Under the pieces are notes generated by a model that was not told where the DNA came from, did not search any database, and worked only from the letters and a program-made list of their open reading frames with translations. From the NCBI GenBank assembly GCA_018897535.1, contig JAHIKO010000019.1, positions 1-31,963 of the forward strand: a DNA stretch of 31,963 bases, given 5' to 3'. The DNA comes from Candidatus Dependentiae bacterium (GTDB lineage: Bacteria > Babelota > Babeliae > Babelales > UASB340). The stretch's first letter is position 1, and the number at the start of each line of letters is the position of its first letter. The translations under genes were made by a program, and so were the position numbers. This document shows positions 23,975-31,454 of the stretch, in pieces.

Positions 23975-24040
23975 GAGCCTGCATGAGCGGGCGATTTTGA
24001 GGTAGCCCTGTGCGTATGCGCTGGGCTATAGGGCGACGGC
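23975..24040 (-). repeat. GC-rich double-hairpin repeat, copy 2, abutting tRNA-Leu(CAG)
   Basis: Reading on the minus strand, this element begins directly after the tRNA CCA with GCCGTCGC, as behind tRNA-Leu(UAA). The inner part (23975-24025) matches copy 1 in inverse orientation. It includes a TAGCCC/GGGCTA hairpin at 24003-24028. All seven differences between the copies are transitions. Confidence 0.75.
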
Positions 24041-24127
24041 TGGTGCCGAAGAGGGGAGTTGAACCCCTACCTTTTTTCAAAGACTAGACCCTGAATCTAG
24101 CGCGTCTGCCAATTTCGCCACTTCGGC
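24041..24127 (-). tRNA. tRNA-Leu (CAG)
   Basis: An 87-nt class II tRNA on the minus strand with encoded CCA (24041-24043 complement). The acceptor GCCGAAG pairs fully with CTTCGGC. The anticodon stem CTAGA/TCTAG holds loop TTCAGGG with anticodon CAG, and the variable arm is long and T/A-rich. Its first base (24127) touches the stop codon of the epimerase gene. Confidence 0.93.
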
Positions 24128-25042
24128 TTAAAATGAAGATACATTATCTTTTATTATATTTTTGTATTTTTGGCAATTGGCACTTGAATGGATTATGTCG
24201 CCTGCTCGTGCCGGCAAAAATTCTATTGATTTAGCTTTTTTGTTTAAATCAGCTTCCAGTAGATTTATCAATTCTAGTAAACTGATGCTTTTTCCTGTCG
24301 CGATATTAATAATTTTGTTATTTAAATTATCTTTTGTGGCTATAAGCAAATTTGCATTTGCAACTTCTTTTACATCAATAAAATCTCTTGTTTGTTTTCC
24401 GGTTCCAAAAATTGTTATTGGTTTATTATTTTTTATGCAATTTTTGAACTTTGCCACAACTGCAGCATATTCACCATTTGGATTTTGATTTTCACCATAA
24501 ACATTAAAATATCTTAAGATCGCCGTATTTAAATTATATTTTTGATTATATTCAAAACAAAGCTTTTCACCTTCCAATTTACTTTTCGCATATGGTGATT
24601 CCGGATTTGGTTCATCAGATTCTTTGCACTCAGTATTTTTGTTTCCATAAACAGAGGCTGAAGAAGAATAGATAAATTTTGAAATTTTATTTATTTTGCA
24701 AGCTTCAAGAATGTTTTTTGTTCCGGTTATATTTATTTTGTAGCAAGTTTCGGGATATAAAACAGAATAAGCAACTGATGTTAAAGCCGCTAAATGAAAA
24801 ACTATTTTTTTATTTTCAGTTGCCTTTTTACAGGTAAATGGGTTTGTAATGTCACCATAAATTATATTTACTTTAGAAATTACGTCTTTAAGATTATTTA
24901 AATTTCCGGTTGAAAAATTATCAAGAACTGTAACTTTAGCGTTTAGCGATATTAGCTGTTTTATTATATGCGATCCTATAAATCCTGCGCCACCGGTAAC
25001 CAAAACATCTATATTATCATAAAAGTTTTTTATATTGTTCAT
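24128..25042 (-). CDS. NAD-dependent sugar-nucleotide epimerase/dehydratase (GalE-like), short C-terminus
   Basis: A 304-residue extended SDR enzyme, probably a UDP-hexose 4-epimerase or relative. The NAD motif TGGAGFIGSH lies at 16-25, the catalytic S128 (SSSASVYG) and Y151-x3-K155 (YAKSK) are present, and RYFNVYGENQNP follows. The protein stops shortly after ARAGDIIHSSANCQKYKNII, the point where homologues normally continue for some 20-30 residues with a last helix. The stop codon is immediately followed by tRNA-Leu. The start overlaps the FAD oxidoreductase gene by 26 nt, with AAGGGG as ribosome site. The two genes probably form a glycan-precursor operon. Confidence 0.85.
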   Translation of the reverse strand: MNNIKNFYDNIDVLVTGGAGFIGSHIIKQLISLNAKVTVLDNFSTGNLNNLKDVISKVNIIYGDITNPFTCKKATENKKIVFHLAALTSVAYSVLYPETCYKINITGTKNILEACKINKISKFIYSSSASVYGNKNTECKESDEPNPESPYAKSKLEGEKLCFEYNQKYNLNTAILRYFNVYGENQNPNGEYAAVVAKFKNCIKNNKPITIFGTGKQTRDFIDVKEVANANLLIATKDNLNNKIINIATGKSISLLELINLLEADLNKKAKSIEFLPARAGDIIHSSANCQKYKNIIKDNVSSF

Positions 25043-26393
25043 TACTTTTTAACCCCTTCACAATATTTTGTGGGTTTGAATATAATAAATCAGTTAATAT
25101 TTTTTTTGCTGCAGTTTCTCCATCTAAAAATGCTTCTTGCATACTTGAGTATTTCCATTCTCCATATCGTCCTATTGAATAGATATATTCAGTATTTAAA
25201 TTATTGTGTAATTTTTTTAAATTTTGTTCACGCCATTTATTATAAATGACATAAGCATGATCAATATTTAATATTTTTTGTGTAACTATATTTTCTTTTT
25301 TTAAATTTAAAAAATTTAGAGCTTGTTCTATAGATTTATATGTTAAATTATCTACCTGTTTTTTTGTTATTTTATTTTGTATATATGATGTTTCACCATA
25401 TATTGAGCTGTAATTTTCAGGCGCAGAACTTTTGCATATATTTTGCCAAAAGCCCATTCGATAAAAGCTATATTTTTTTTCAGGAAAATATAGCCAGTGC
25501 TTATCTTTAATATTATTTTCGTTAAAACCTAAATTAAAATTAATCACAGAATTGCATAATAAATTTTTTGCCTGGTTTGAAAAATTAGTGCTTGATTTAT
25601 CGATTATTAATTTTAATAAATTATCTAATGGCGCTGTTGAAATTAAAATATTAAATTCTTCTGAGTGCCCATTATCAAATATTAATAATTTATTTTTCAA
25701 ATCTATATTTGTTACTTTAAAATTGGTATTAATTTTTGTTTTGATTTTATTTTTTAATTTATCGATTAAAAATTGTATGCCGCCGTTAACTGGATAATAA
25801 AATTTATTATTATAACCCATGTTTGATTGATTTTGTGGCTTTATGGCTGAATTAATAATAGTTTTTAAATTTGTTTGCGGCACAAATCTTCCGGTCCAAC
25901 TATGGGATATTTCTTTTAAATTATATGATAATAATTTTGTGTTGTATGGAAAAAAGAAGTGTTTTCCTAAACCCGAACCAAAATATTTTAAAACCCAATC
26001 ATAAAAATTTTTTGGATTTTTAATATGGTTTTTTCTGTTTATAAAACCTGCAATAGATTCATATATAATATTTTCAGGTAACCCAAATAAATTTGCCTGA
26101 AATGGATAATTTACAAATTTTTCATGTGTGTAAACAAAAGATTTTCGATTTTGAATAAAAAAATTTTCTATTCCTGCTGTTTCATTTAAAAAATCATAAA
26201 AAGATTGATTGCTTATGTGTAGTAAGTGCCCTGTATAATCAAAAGTAAAACCATCTTGATGAAAAGATTTTAATAATCCTCCGGCAGAATTATCTTTTTC
26301 AAAAATTTTAAAATTAAAAAAATTATTTTTTTCTAAATGATATGCTGTAGATAAACCTGTAAGGCCCGCGCCTAGAATTACCACATCTGCCAA
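25017..26393 (-). CDS. FAD-dependent oxidoreductase (protoporphyrinogen oxidase/amine oxidase-like)
   Basis: A 458-residue flavoprotein with the N-terminal dinucleotide motif GAGLTGLSTAYHLE (8-21) and an E-x7-GG-x-x-K segment (EKDNSAGGLLKS). The blocks DYTGHLLHI and VNYPFQANLFGLP are typical of COG1232-like oxidoreductases found in polysaccharide clusters and distantly related to UDP-galactopyranose mutase. The C-terminal FAD contact IGRYGEWKYSSMQEAFLDGE is clear. The coupling with a sugar-nucleotide epimerase supports a role in surface glycan synthesis rather than haem synthesis. The substrate is not known. Confidence 0.8.
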   Translation of the reverse strand: MADVVILGAGLTGLSTAYHLEKNNFFNFKIFEKDNSAGGLLKSFHQDGFTFDYTGHLLHISNQSFYDFLNETAGIENFFIQNRKSFVYTHEKFVNYPFQANLFGLPENIIYESIAGFINRKNHIKNPKNFYDWVLKYFGSGLGKHFFFPYNTKLLSYNLKEISHSWTGRFVPQTNLKTIINSAIKPQNQSNMGYNNKFYYPVNGGIQFLIDKLKNKIKTKINTNFKVTNIDLKNKLLIFDNGHSEEFNILISTAPLDNLLKLIIDKSSTNFSNQAKNLLCNSVINFNLGFNENNIKDKHWLYFPEKKYSFYRMGFWQNICKSSAPENYSSIYGETSYIQNKITKKQVDNLTYKSIEQALNFLNLKKENIVTQKILNIDHAYVIYNKWREQNLKKLHNNLNTEYIYSIGRYGEWKYSSMQEAFLDGETAAKKILTDLLYSNPQNIVKGLKSNEQYKKLL

Positions 26394-26469
26394 ATTAAAA
26401 CCCTTTTTCTATTTTTACTTAAAATCTACTGTGAATCGGGGTTTTTGTAAAGATGTAAATTGTAGCATG

Positions 26470-27624
26470 CTACCTGGATGGATGCATAATTGTTACAGGT
26501 AAATCAAATTGATCACTATTAAAATGATTTGGTATTGGTGGAAATGGTGCGGCATTTTTAAAGCATTTTACGATATAATCGTCATATCTTACTGAGCCGG
26601 ATGTGTTTATTAATTCTAATTGTTTAATACTTCCATTTTTGTTAAGAACTATGCGTAAATTAGGTTCGTTACAATATCCGTCCATTAAGTGCGTTCTTTC
26701 ACTGTATGACATGTGTGAAGCAATAATTCCGGACTCTTGCTGAAATTGCCAGGCAATTTGTTGTGTATAAGATATGCGTTTTAAATCTTCAAAATCAGGA
26801 CGCTTATTTTCATCGCCATCACGTTTAATCCAATCTTGGCCTTCATCTTTGTTATTGTATAAAAACCCTTTGGTTAATTGTAATATACTTTTTTTAGGCT
26901 TTGGTGCAGGGCTTTTATCTTGAAGCGCAACGCCAAAATTTCTGGGTTCTTCTTTTTTTTCTAGTGATTCTTTTGGTTTATTTTGAGCGATTTTTATTTC
27001 TTGTTTTTTAACTTCTTTTGGCTTTGTTTCTTGTTTTTTTATCTCTAGAATCTCTTTTTTTATATCTTGTTTAGCCTGTTTTTGAGCTTGCTCAAGAGTT
27101 GTTTTTGCTTGTTCTTCTTTTTTTTCTATAAACTTAGATTCTTTATCTGTTTGGTTTATGTCTTTTTTTTGTTCTTTGTTTTCGACAATTTCTTTTTTTT
27201 CTAAAATTTTATCAGGTTCTATTATTTTTTCTTCTTCAGATTTTTCATTGAATTTTTCTTGTTCTGCTTTTTCTGCTATTTTTTCAGATATTGGTGGAAC
27301 AAACTGTGGCTCTTCATCAAAATATGTTGTGTTGCCAAAATTTGATTTCCTTGGCTTTAAGGCCGCAGGTCTTTCATCTAATTTTATTTCTTTTTTTTCT
27401 TCTTCTTTTTTTATTTGATTTTTTTCTTCTTCGAGTTTTTCAAGCGCTTTTTTAATATCTTCTTCTTTGGGTAAATCTTTTTTATCGTTTACAAAAAATA
27501 TTTTAGTTAATTCTCGTCTTGTTTTTTTAAACGCATGAGTTAATACAATAAGTAGCAATATTAAGTGAATTAATATAGATATTAATAAAAATAATTTAAA
27601 TTTATTTTTTTTATTGTTGTTCAT
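26470..27624 (-). CDS. TonB/TolA-like energy-transducing protein
   Basis: A 384-residue protein with a single N-terminal membrane helix (about 11-30, LFLLISILIHLILLLIVL; the S-x3-H pattern is typical of TonB anchors). A long periplasm-spanning linker follows, made almost only of Lys, Glu, Gln and Pro (about 40-240), and then a C-terminal TonB/TolA-type domain (about 285-384) with the segment NLRIVLNKNGSIKQLELINTSG and SVRYDDYIVKCFKNAAPFPPIP. It probably couples the proton gradient to outer-membrane transport or integrity. This is evidence for a Gram-negative envelope. No ExbB/ExbD (TolQR) genes are in the window. Confidence 0.8.
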   Translation of the reverse strand: MNNNKKNKFKLFLLISILIHLILLLIVLTHAFKKTRRELTKIFFVNDKKDLPKEEDIKKALEKLEEEKNQIKKEEEKKEIKLDERPAALKPRKSNFGNTTYFDEEPQFVPPISEKIAEKAEQEKFNEKSEEEKIIEPDKILEKKEIVENKEQKKDINQTDKESKFIEKKEEQAKTTLEQAQKQAKQDIKKEILEIKKQETKPKEVKKQEIKIAQNKPKESLEKKEEPRNFGVALQDKSPAPKPKKSILQLTKGFLYNNKDEGQDWIKRDGDENKRPDFEDLKRISYTQQIAWQFQQESGIIASHMSYSERTHLMDGYCNEPNLRIVLNKNGSIKQLELINTSGSVRYDDYIVKCFKNAAPFPPIPNHFNSDQFDLPVTIMHPSR

Positions 27625-27703
27625 TTACTACCCAAATTAGCATTAATTATTACTAATCTCTATATTAGCTTATTTGAGTGGCAAAATAAATTATTTAAGT
27701 TTT

Positions 27704-27731
27704 TTACTCTTAATATGCATATTAAGAGTAA
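27704..27731. repeat. 28-bp perfect palindrome
   Basis: TTACTCTTAATATG followed directly by its reverse complement, with no spacer, centred on ATGCAT. It overlaps the stop codon (27722-27724 complement) of the next minus-strand gene. No T run follows on either strand in the direction expected for a terminator of that gene. Confidence 0.7.
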
Positions 27732-28429
27732 TGTGTTGATGATAAATAGTTACTATTGGTTATTTTAATTTTTGTTGGTGTTCTGTATTTTTCTGCTTTA
27801 ATTTCATATACAATTCGTTCTATAATTTTACAGACTATAGAAATTGTAGCTTCACTTTTTAAGAAATTATTGCCTTGTGCTAAATGTTCCCTAAACATGC
27901 TATCAAAGATACTATGAAGTTCTTTTGGTACAAAATGTTTTATATTATTATTCGAATTAAGATCTAAATTTGGATTATAATTTTTCATAAACCAATTAAG
28001 AATTTTATTTAACTTATGTTCAAACTCTTTACCTGAAATAAAATATTTAGTTGTTTTGTGTAAAAAAAATGAAGTTATTATGGAGCCAATTCCTCCAGCA
28101 ATCAATATGGCCATAGCTTTATCACTAACTGTGCCGGAGTTATTAACTTCATAAATAAATGCTATTAAGGTTGCTAAATAGGGTAAACTTGCAATTATGA
28201 ATGGGAGTTTTTCATATAAAGTTGTTGCATTTTCTAAATTATCAACAAAAACAGTATCCATAAAATCCCAAGGATTTGCTTTAAAATAATCTTTTTCAAG
28301 TTCTGTATAAAAACTTTTTAATTCAAATATAGGTTTTTGTTTAATTAACATATTTTTTGGCGTGGCAATTAACGTTATTAAATAAAGATTTAAAGAAAAA
28401 AATAGTATAATTTTTTGATTATTAAACAT
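27722..28429 (-). CDS. Membrane or exported protein of unknown function
   Basis: A 235-residue orphan. An N-terminal hydrophobic segment (IILFFSLNLYLITLIA) may be a signal or anchor. A central pair of hydrophobic helices (about 75-95 and 105-123: FIIASLPYLATLIAFIY and AMAILIAGGIGSIITSFFL) looks like a membrane hairpin. The C-terminal 110 residues are soluble, with a Lys-rich end. No domain recognised. It stands alone, with AT-rich gaps of 84 and 97 nt on either side. Confidence 0.65.
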   Translation of the reverse strand: MFNNQKIILFFSLNLYLITLIATPKNMLIKQKPIFELKSFYTELEKDYFKANPWDFMDTVFVDNLENATTLYEKLPFIIASLPYLATLIAFIYEVNNSGTVSDKAMAILIAGGIGSIITSFFLHKTTKYFISGKEFEHKLNKILNWFMKNYNPNLDLNSNNNIKHFVPKELHSIFDSMFREHLAQGNNFLKSEATISIVCKIIERIVYEIKAEKYRTPTKIKITNSNYLSSTHYS

Positions 28430-28513
28430 AATTTTGTCCCTATAAAATTTGATAAACTGATTTTGATCAATAGTTTATTCGAAATATAAATTTTGTATCA
28501 ATATAATTTTGAA

Positions 28514-29488
28514 TTAACTATTTATAGTTCCAAATAGATTTTGTTTTTTGAATATACAAAAATTTTCATTAATTTTATGTTTGCCACCGTTTTTATTTTT
28601 CAAAAAACGTAAAATTTCGTTTAATAAACTATCACTTGGATTGAATTTAACTTTTTCTTTATTAAATAAATAGATTAAAACTCTTTTTTGCAAAACCAAA
28701 TCAAGCTCGATAAATTCTTTTAAATTGCCTACAAATTTTTTATGAACTTCAGAATATTTGAAAATAAAATCAAAAGTTTTTTGTGTGAGTTTATTTAAAA
28801 AATCTTCTTCAGCTTGAAGATGTTTTAATGTAGATGCAAATTTTTGTGTAAATCTAGGATCAACAAGTTCAAGTTGTGGAATTACATATTTTCTAATTCT
28901 ATTACGTAAATATTTATCAGAATTATTGCTTTGATCGATTACATATTTAATATTATTATTATTCAAATAATCTAAAATATCTTTTTTTTCAATATTTAAT
29001 AAAGGTCTAATAAATGGAGGCTCATCATATTTCATGCACGTAAGTCCATTTAATGTTGTACCTCTAATAATTCGCCAAAAGAATGTTTCTTGCTGATCTT
29101 GCATGTGATGTGCTAGCGCTACATAGTTTGCATTTTCTTCAACTAACACTTGTTTAAATAGATGCTGGCGAAGTTTGCGACCGATATCTTCCATTGATCC
29201 GTTAAATTTTAAATTTAATTGTAGCTCGCTGGCCTTTTTACCAATAAATTTAATATTATTTTGTTCACAAATATTTTTACAAAATTCTGAATCAAGTGCA
29301 GATTCTTTACGCCATTCATGATCAAGATTTACAGCTATTAGTTCAATTTTATTTTCTTTGTGTAGCTTATTTAAAAAATGGAATAAAAACACAGAGTCCG
29401 GACCGCCGGAAAGGCCCAAAATTATTTTGGGTTTTTTGTTAAGAATGTATTGTAATTCGTTTTCTAATTTTTTAAAAAGCATTAGCAT
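28514..29488 (-). CDS. tilS: tRNA(Ile)-lysidine synthase
   Basis: An N-type ATP pyrophosphatase that converts C34 of tRNA-Ile(CAU) to lysidine so that it reads AUA, essential in an AT-rich genome. The PP-loop SGGPDS lies at 27-32. The TilS blocks NLDHEWRKES, LAHHMQDQQETFFWRIIRGT and RPLLNIEKKDI, and the RNRIRKYVIPQL motif, all follow. At 324 residues it lacks much of the large C-terminal domain of E. coli TilS (about 430), which is common in short TilS proteins. Two Met codons (29488 and 29482) are possible starts. It begins 5 nt after the prfB stop. Confidence 0.94.
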   Translation of the reverse strand: MLMLFKKLENELQYILNKKPKIILGLSGGPDSVFLFHFLNKLHKENKIELIAVNLDHEWRKESALDSEFCKNICEQNNIKFIGKKASELQLNLKFNGSMEDIGRKLRQHLFKQVLVEENANYVALAHHMQDQQETFFWRIIRGTTLNGLTCMKYDEPPFIRPLLNIEKKDILDYLNNNNIKYVIDQSNNSDKYLRNRIRKYVIPQLELVDPRFTQKFASTLKHLQAEEDFLNKLTQKTFDFIFKYSEVHKKFVGNLKEFIELDLVLQKRVLIYLFNKEKVKFNPSDSLLNEILRFLKNKNGGKHKINENFCIFKKQNLFGTINS

Positions 29489-29493
29489 CTAAT

Positions 29494-30573
29494 TTAATTA
29501 AATTTTACCAAATATTTTTCTATCATAGGCATTAAATCGCCATCCAAAATTAAATCCGGTTGTGGACTTTCACAATCAGTTCTTAAATCTTTAACCATTT
29601 TGTATGGATGTAAAACGTAAGATCGTATCTGAGAACCCCATTCAATCTTCTTTTTTTCTACAGATTTTTCTTTTGCTTCTTGCTCTTCTTTTTGTTTTTC
29701 CACAAGTTTTGCCATAAGCATTTTCATGGCAGTTTGTTTATTTTGTGCTTGTGAACGTTCACTTTGGCATTGAACAACAATTCCAGACGGTATATGTGTA
29801 ATTCGTATTGCAGATTCTGTTTTATTTACATGTTGTCCACCGGCTCCACCTGATTTGTAAGTATCAATTCGTAAATCTTCTTCATCTATTTTAATTGCTT
29901 CTTCTTCAACTTCAGGGGTTACAGTTATGGCAGCAAAAGATGTATGTCTTCTTTTATTTGCATCAAAAGGTGAAATTCGTACCAATCTGTGAATTCCATT
30001 TTCGCACTTTAAAAATCCGTAAGCATTTTTGCCTTTTATATATAAAGATGCAGATTTTATACCGGCTTCCTCACCTGATTGGTAATCTAAAACGTCAATT
30101 TTAAAATTTTCTCTTTCGCAAAATCTTACATACATGCGCAAAAGCATATTTGCCCAGTCTTGAGACTCTGTGCCTCCGGCACCTGAATTGATATTTAAAA
30201 AACAGTTACTTGAATCATCAGGTTTATTTAATAACAATTCTAGTTTGAATTTGGTTACTTTTTTTACAAAGCTATTTATTTCCGGTTTTAATTTTAAAAG
30301 TTCTTCTTCGTTTTGGGCGAATAAATCCAAAAGTTCTATGGTTTCAGTGTATAAATTTATTATTTCATTAAAATTATCTTTTAATGTTTTTAAATTTTGG
30401 TGTTCTTTTGATATTTCGATTCGTTTGGTATTTTGCCAAAAATTTTCTTGATTAATTTCTTTTTCCAATGATTCGAATTTTTCGTTATTTTTGGAATTTT
30501 GCCAAAAAAGTTTTATGGCGTTAATATCGGGTTCTAAATTTTTAAGAGTTTCTTTTAATTCATCTATTAACAT
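29494..30573 (-). CDS. prfB: Peptide chain release factor 2
   Basis: RF2 recognises UGA and UAA stop codons and triggers peptide release. The 359 residues include the N-terminal helical domain, the RF2 tripeptide SPF (201-203, in RISPFDANKRRHTSF) and the catalytic GGQ (245-247, in SGGAGGQHVNKTESA). The reading frame is continuous from ATG, so the programmed +1 frameshift seen in many bacterial prfB genes is absent. Autoregulation by UGA read-through is therefore not expected. It is followed closely by tilS. Confidence 0.96.
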   Translation of the reverse strand: MLIDELKETLKNLEPDINAIKLFWQNSKNNEKFESLEKEINQENFWQNTKRIEISKEHQNLKTLKDNFNEIINLYTETIELLDLFAQNEEELLKLKPEINSFVKKVTKFKLELLLNKPDDSSNCFLNINSGAGGTESQDWANMLLRMYVRFCERENFKIDVLDYQSGEEAGIKSASLYIKGKNAYGFLKCENGIHRLVRISPFDANKRRHTSFAAITVTPEVEEEAIKIDEEDLRIDTYKSGGAGGQHVNKTESAIRITHIPSGIVVQCQSERSQAQNKQTAMKMLMAKLVEKQKEEQEAKEKSVEKKKIEWGSQIRSYVLHPYKMVKDLRTDCESPQPDLILDGDLMPMIEKYLVKFN

Positions 30574-30640
30574 TTTTATACAATTAGTTATTTAATTTAA
30601 ATATATTTTATTATCTTTTTTATTATAGAATATTGGGTTA

Positions 30641-30680
30641 ATTAAGCAAAGAGGGTTGTAAGGCCTAATCTTTGCTTAAT
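30641..30680 (-). other. 12-bp hairpin between small gene and prfB
   Basis: ATTAAGCAAAGA (30641-30652) pairs perfectly with TCTTTGCTTAAT (30669-30680) around a 16-nt loop. It lies 6 nt downstream of the 59-codon gene on the minus strand but lacks a T run. It is a weak terminator or a leader structure for prfB. Confidence 0.5.
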
Positions 30681-30685
30681 ATGAT

Positions 30686-30865
30686 TTAAATTTTTGGACC
30701 TTTATGTTTTTCACTTCCTTTAGCCCAAATTCTGATTGGAAAATGATTTTTCATATGAGTTTTTAATCTATTTTTAGTTGTTATAGCTATATTTTTTAAT
30801 CTTTTAAAAAAAGTTTGTTTTTCTTGAATTGGGCCTTGGTTATTATTCATATTATTTGGATTCAT
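30686..30865 (-). CDS. 59-residue basic small protein
   Basis: This is an unrecognised short gene. An ATG start at 30865 (minus strand) is preceded by AAGGGAGA with five intervening nucleotides, one of the best ribosome sites of the window. The peptide begins MNPNNMNNNQGPIQEKQTFF and continues with a strongly basic middle (KRLKNIAITTKNRLKTHMKN), ending in KGSEKHKGPKI. It has no signal peptide. It could be a nucleic-acid- or ribosome-binding small protein; that is a guess from charge only. The rest of the 30574-31034 gap holds the hairpin described above and the tRNA promoter. Confidence 0.55.
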   Translation of the reverse strand: MNPNNMNNNQGPIQEKQTFFKRLKNIAITTKNRLKTHMKNHFPIRIWAKGSEKHKGPKI

Positions 30866-30988
30866 TTTTATCTCCCTTGAAAATTGTATTTACATTACTT
30901 ACGCATAAAATATAATAGTTAAAAGTTGCCAACTAGGTCAATAAAGCATTTTTTTATTATATTATGTTGATTTGTATCAAATAAATTG

Positions 30989-31017
30989 TTGCAAGAGTCT
31001 CAAAATACATATATAAT
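30989..31017 (+). promoter_or_regulatory. Promoter of the tRNA-Ile/tRNA-Ala cluster
   Basis: TTGCAA at 30989-30994, a 17-nt spacer, and a perfect TATAAT at 31012-31017, 18 nt before tRNA-Ile. It is the best promoter match of the window. Confidence 0.7.
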
Positions 31018-31034
31018 TTCAGAAAATGCAATAA

Positions 31035-31111
31035 GGGCCTATAGCTCAGTTGGTTAGAGCACTCCGCTGATAACGGAGAGGTCAGTAGTTCGAGTCTACT
31101 TAGGCCCACCA
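31035..31111 (+). tRNA. tRNA-Ile (GAU)
   Basis: A 77-nt tRNA with encoded CCA. The acceptor GGGCCTA pairs with TAGGCCC. The anticodon stem CTCCG/CGGAG holds loop CTGATAA with anticodon GAT. Confidence 0.96.
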
Positions 31112-31140
31112 TACTTCGCTAAAGCTTCGTATGGCAGGCC
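31109..31140 (+). repeat. tRNA-Ile 3' flanking hairpin
   Basis: CCATAC (31109-31114), which includes the tRNA CCA, pairs with GTATGG (31129-31134). GCAGGCC follows. This is the shortest member of the tRNA-flanking repeat family. Confidence 0.7.
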
Positions 31141-31158
31141 ATAAAAATTGAAATTTTC

Positions 31159-31234
31159 GGGGGTATAGCTCAGTTGGTAGAGCGTCCGCTTTGCAAGCGG
31201 AAGGCCAGCGGTTCGAATCCGCTTACCTCCACCA
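31159..31234 (+). tRNA. tRNA-Ala (UGC)
   Basis: A 76-nt tRNA with encoded CCA. The acceptor GGGGGTA pairs with TACCTCC and has the alanine identity pair G3-U70. The anticodon stem TCCGC/GCGGA holds loop TTTGCAA with anticodon TGC. Confidence 0.96.
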
Positions 31235-31296
31235 GTCTTCCGCCGTCGCATAAAGCTATGGCGGACAAGTCGCACGAGGCTATGTATGGCACGGCC
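31235..31296 (+). repeat. tRNA-Ala(UGC) 3' flanking repeat
   Basis: It starts on the base after CCA. The 45 nt at 31237-31281 are identical to 31457-31501 behind the next tRNA. It ends GTATGGCACGGCC. The core CGCATAAAGCTATGGCGGAC recurs (one mismatch) at 20073-20092. Confidence 0.85.
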
Positions 31297-31336
31297 AGAA
31301 ATGTATGAAAAAAAGTTTATAAGCCAATAAAAATTT

Positions 31337-31363
31337 AACCACTGTTATCGCAGTGGTTTTTTT
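31337..31363 (+). terminator. Hairpin terminator between the two tRNA-Ala genes
   Basis: AACCACTG (31337-31344) pairs with CAGTGGTT (31351-31358) across a 6-nt loop, with a T7 run ending at 31363. It should end the Ile-Ala(UGC) transcript before the second tRNA-Ala. Confidence 0.8.
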
Positions 31364-31378
31364 GTAAGTATAATTTCC

Positions 31379-31454
31379 GGGGGTGTAGCTCAGTTGGTAG
31401 AGCGTTCGCATCGCACGCGAAAGGCCAGCGGTTCGACTCCGCTCATCTCCACCA
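31379..31454 (+). tRNA. tRNA-Ala (CGC)
   Basis: A 76-nt tRNA with encoded CCA. The acceptor GGGGGTG against CATCTCC keeps G3-U70 and has a second wobble at 5-68. The anticodon stem TTCGC/GCGAA holds loop ATCGCAC with anticodon CGC. It is very like the UGC gene, with compensatory changes at 7-66 and in the anticodon stem. Confidence 0.92.

Noticed and set aside
24162..24488. Plus-strand 108-codon open frame inside the epimerase gene.
   Set aside because: It is antisense to a clear SDR gene with catalytic motifs, and has no ribosome site or family match.
30400..30573. Programmed frameshift in prfB.
   Set aside because: The frame is continuous from ATG through GGQ, with no in-frame TGA near codon 25.
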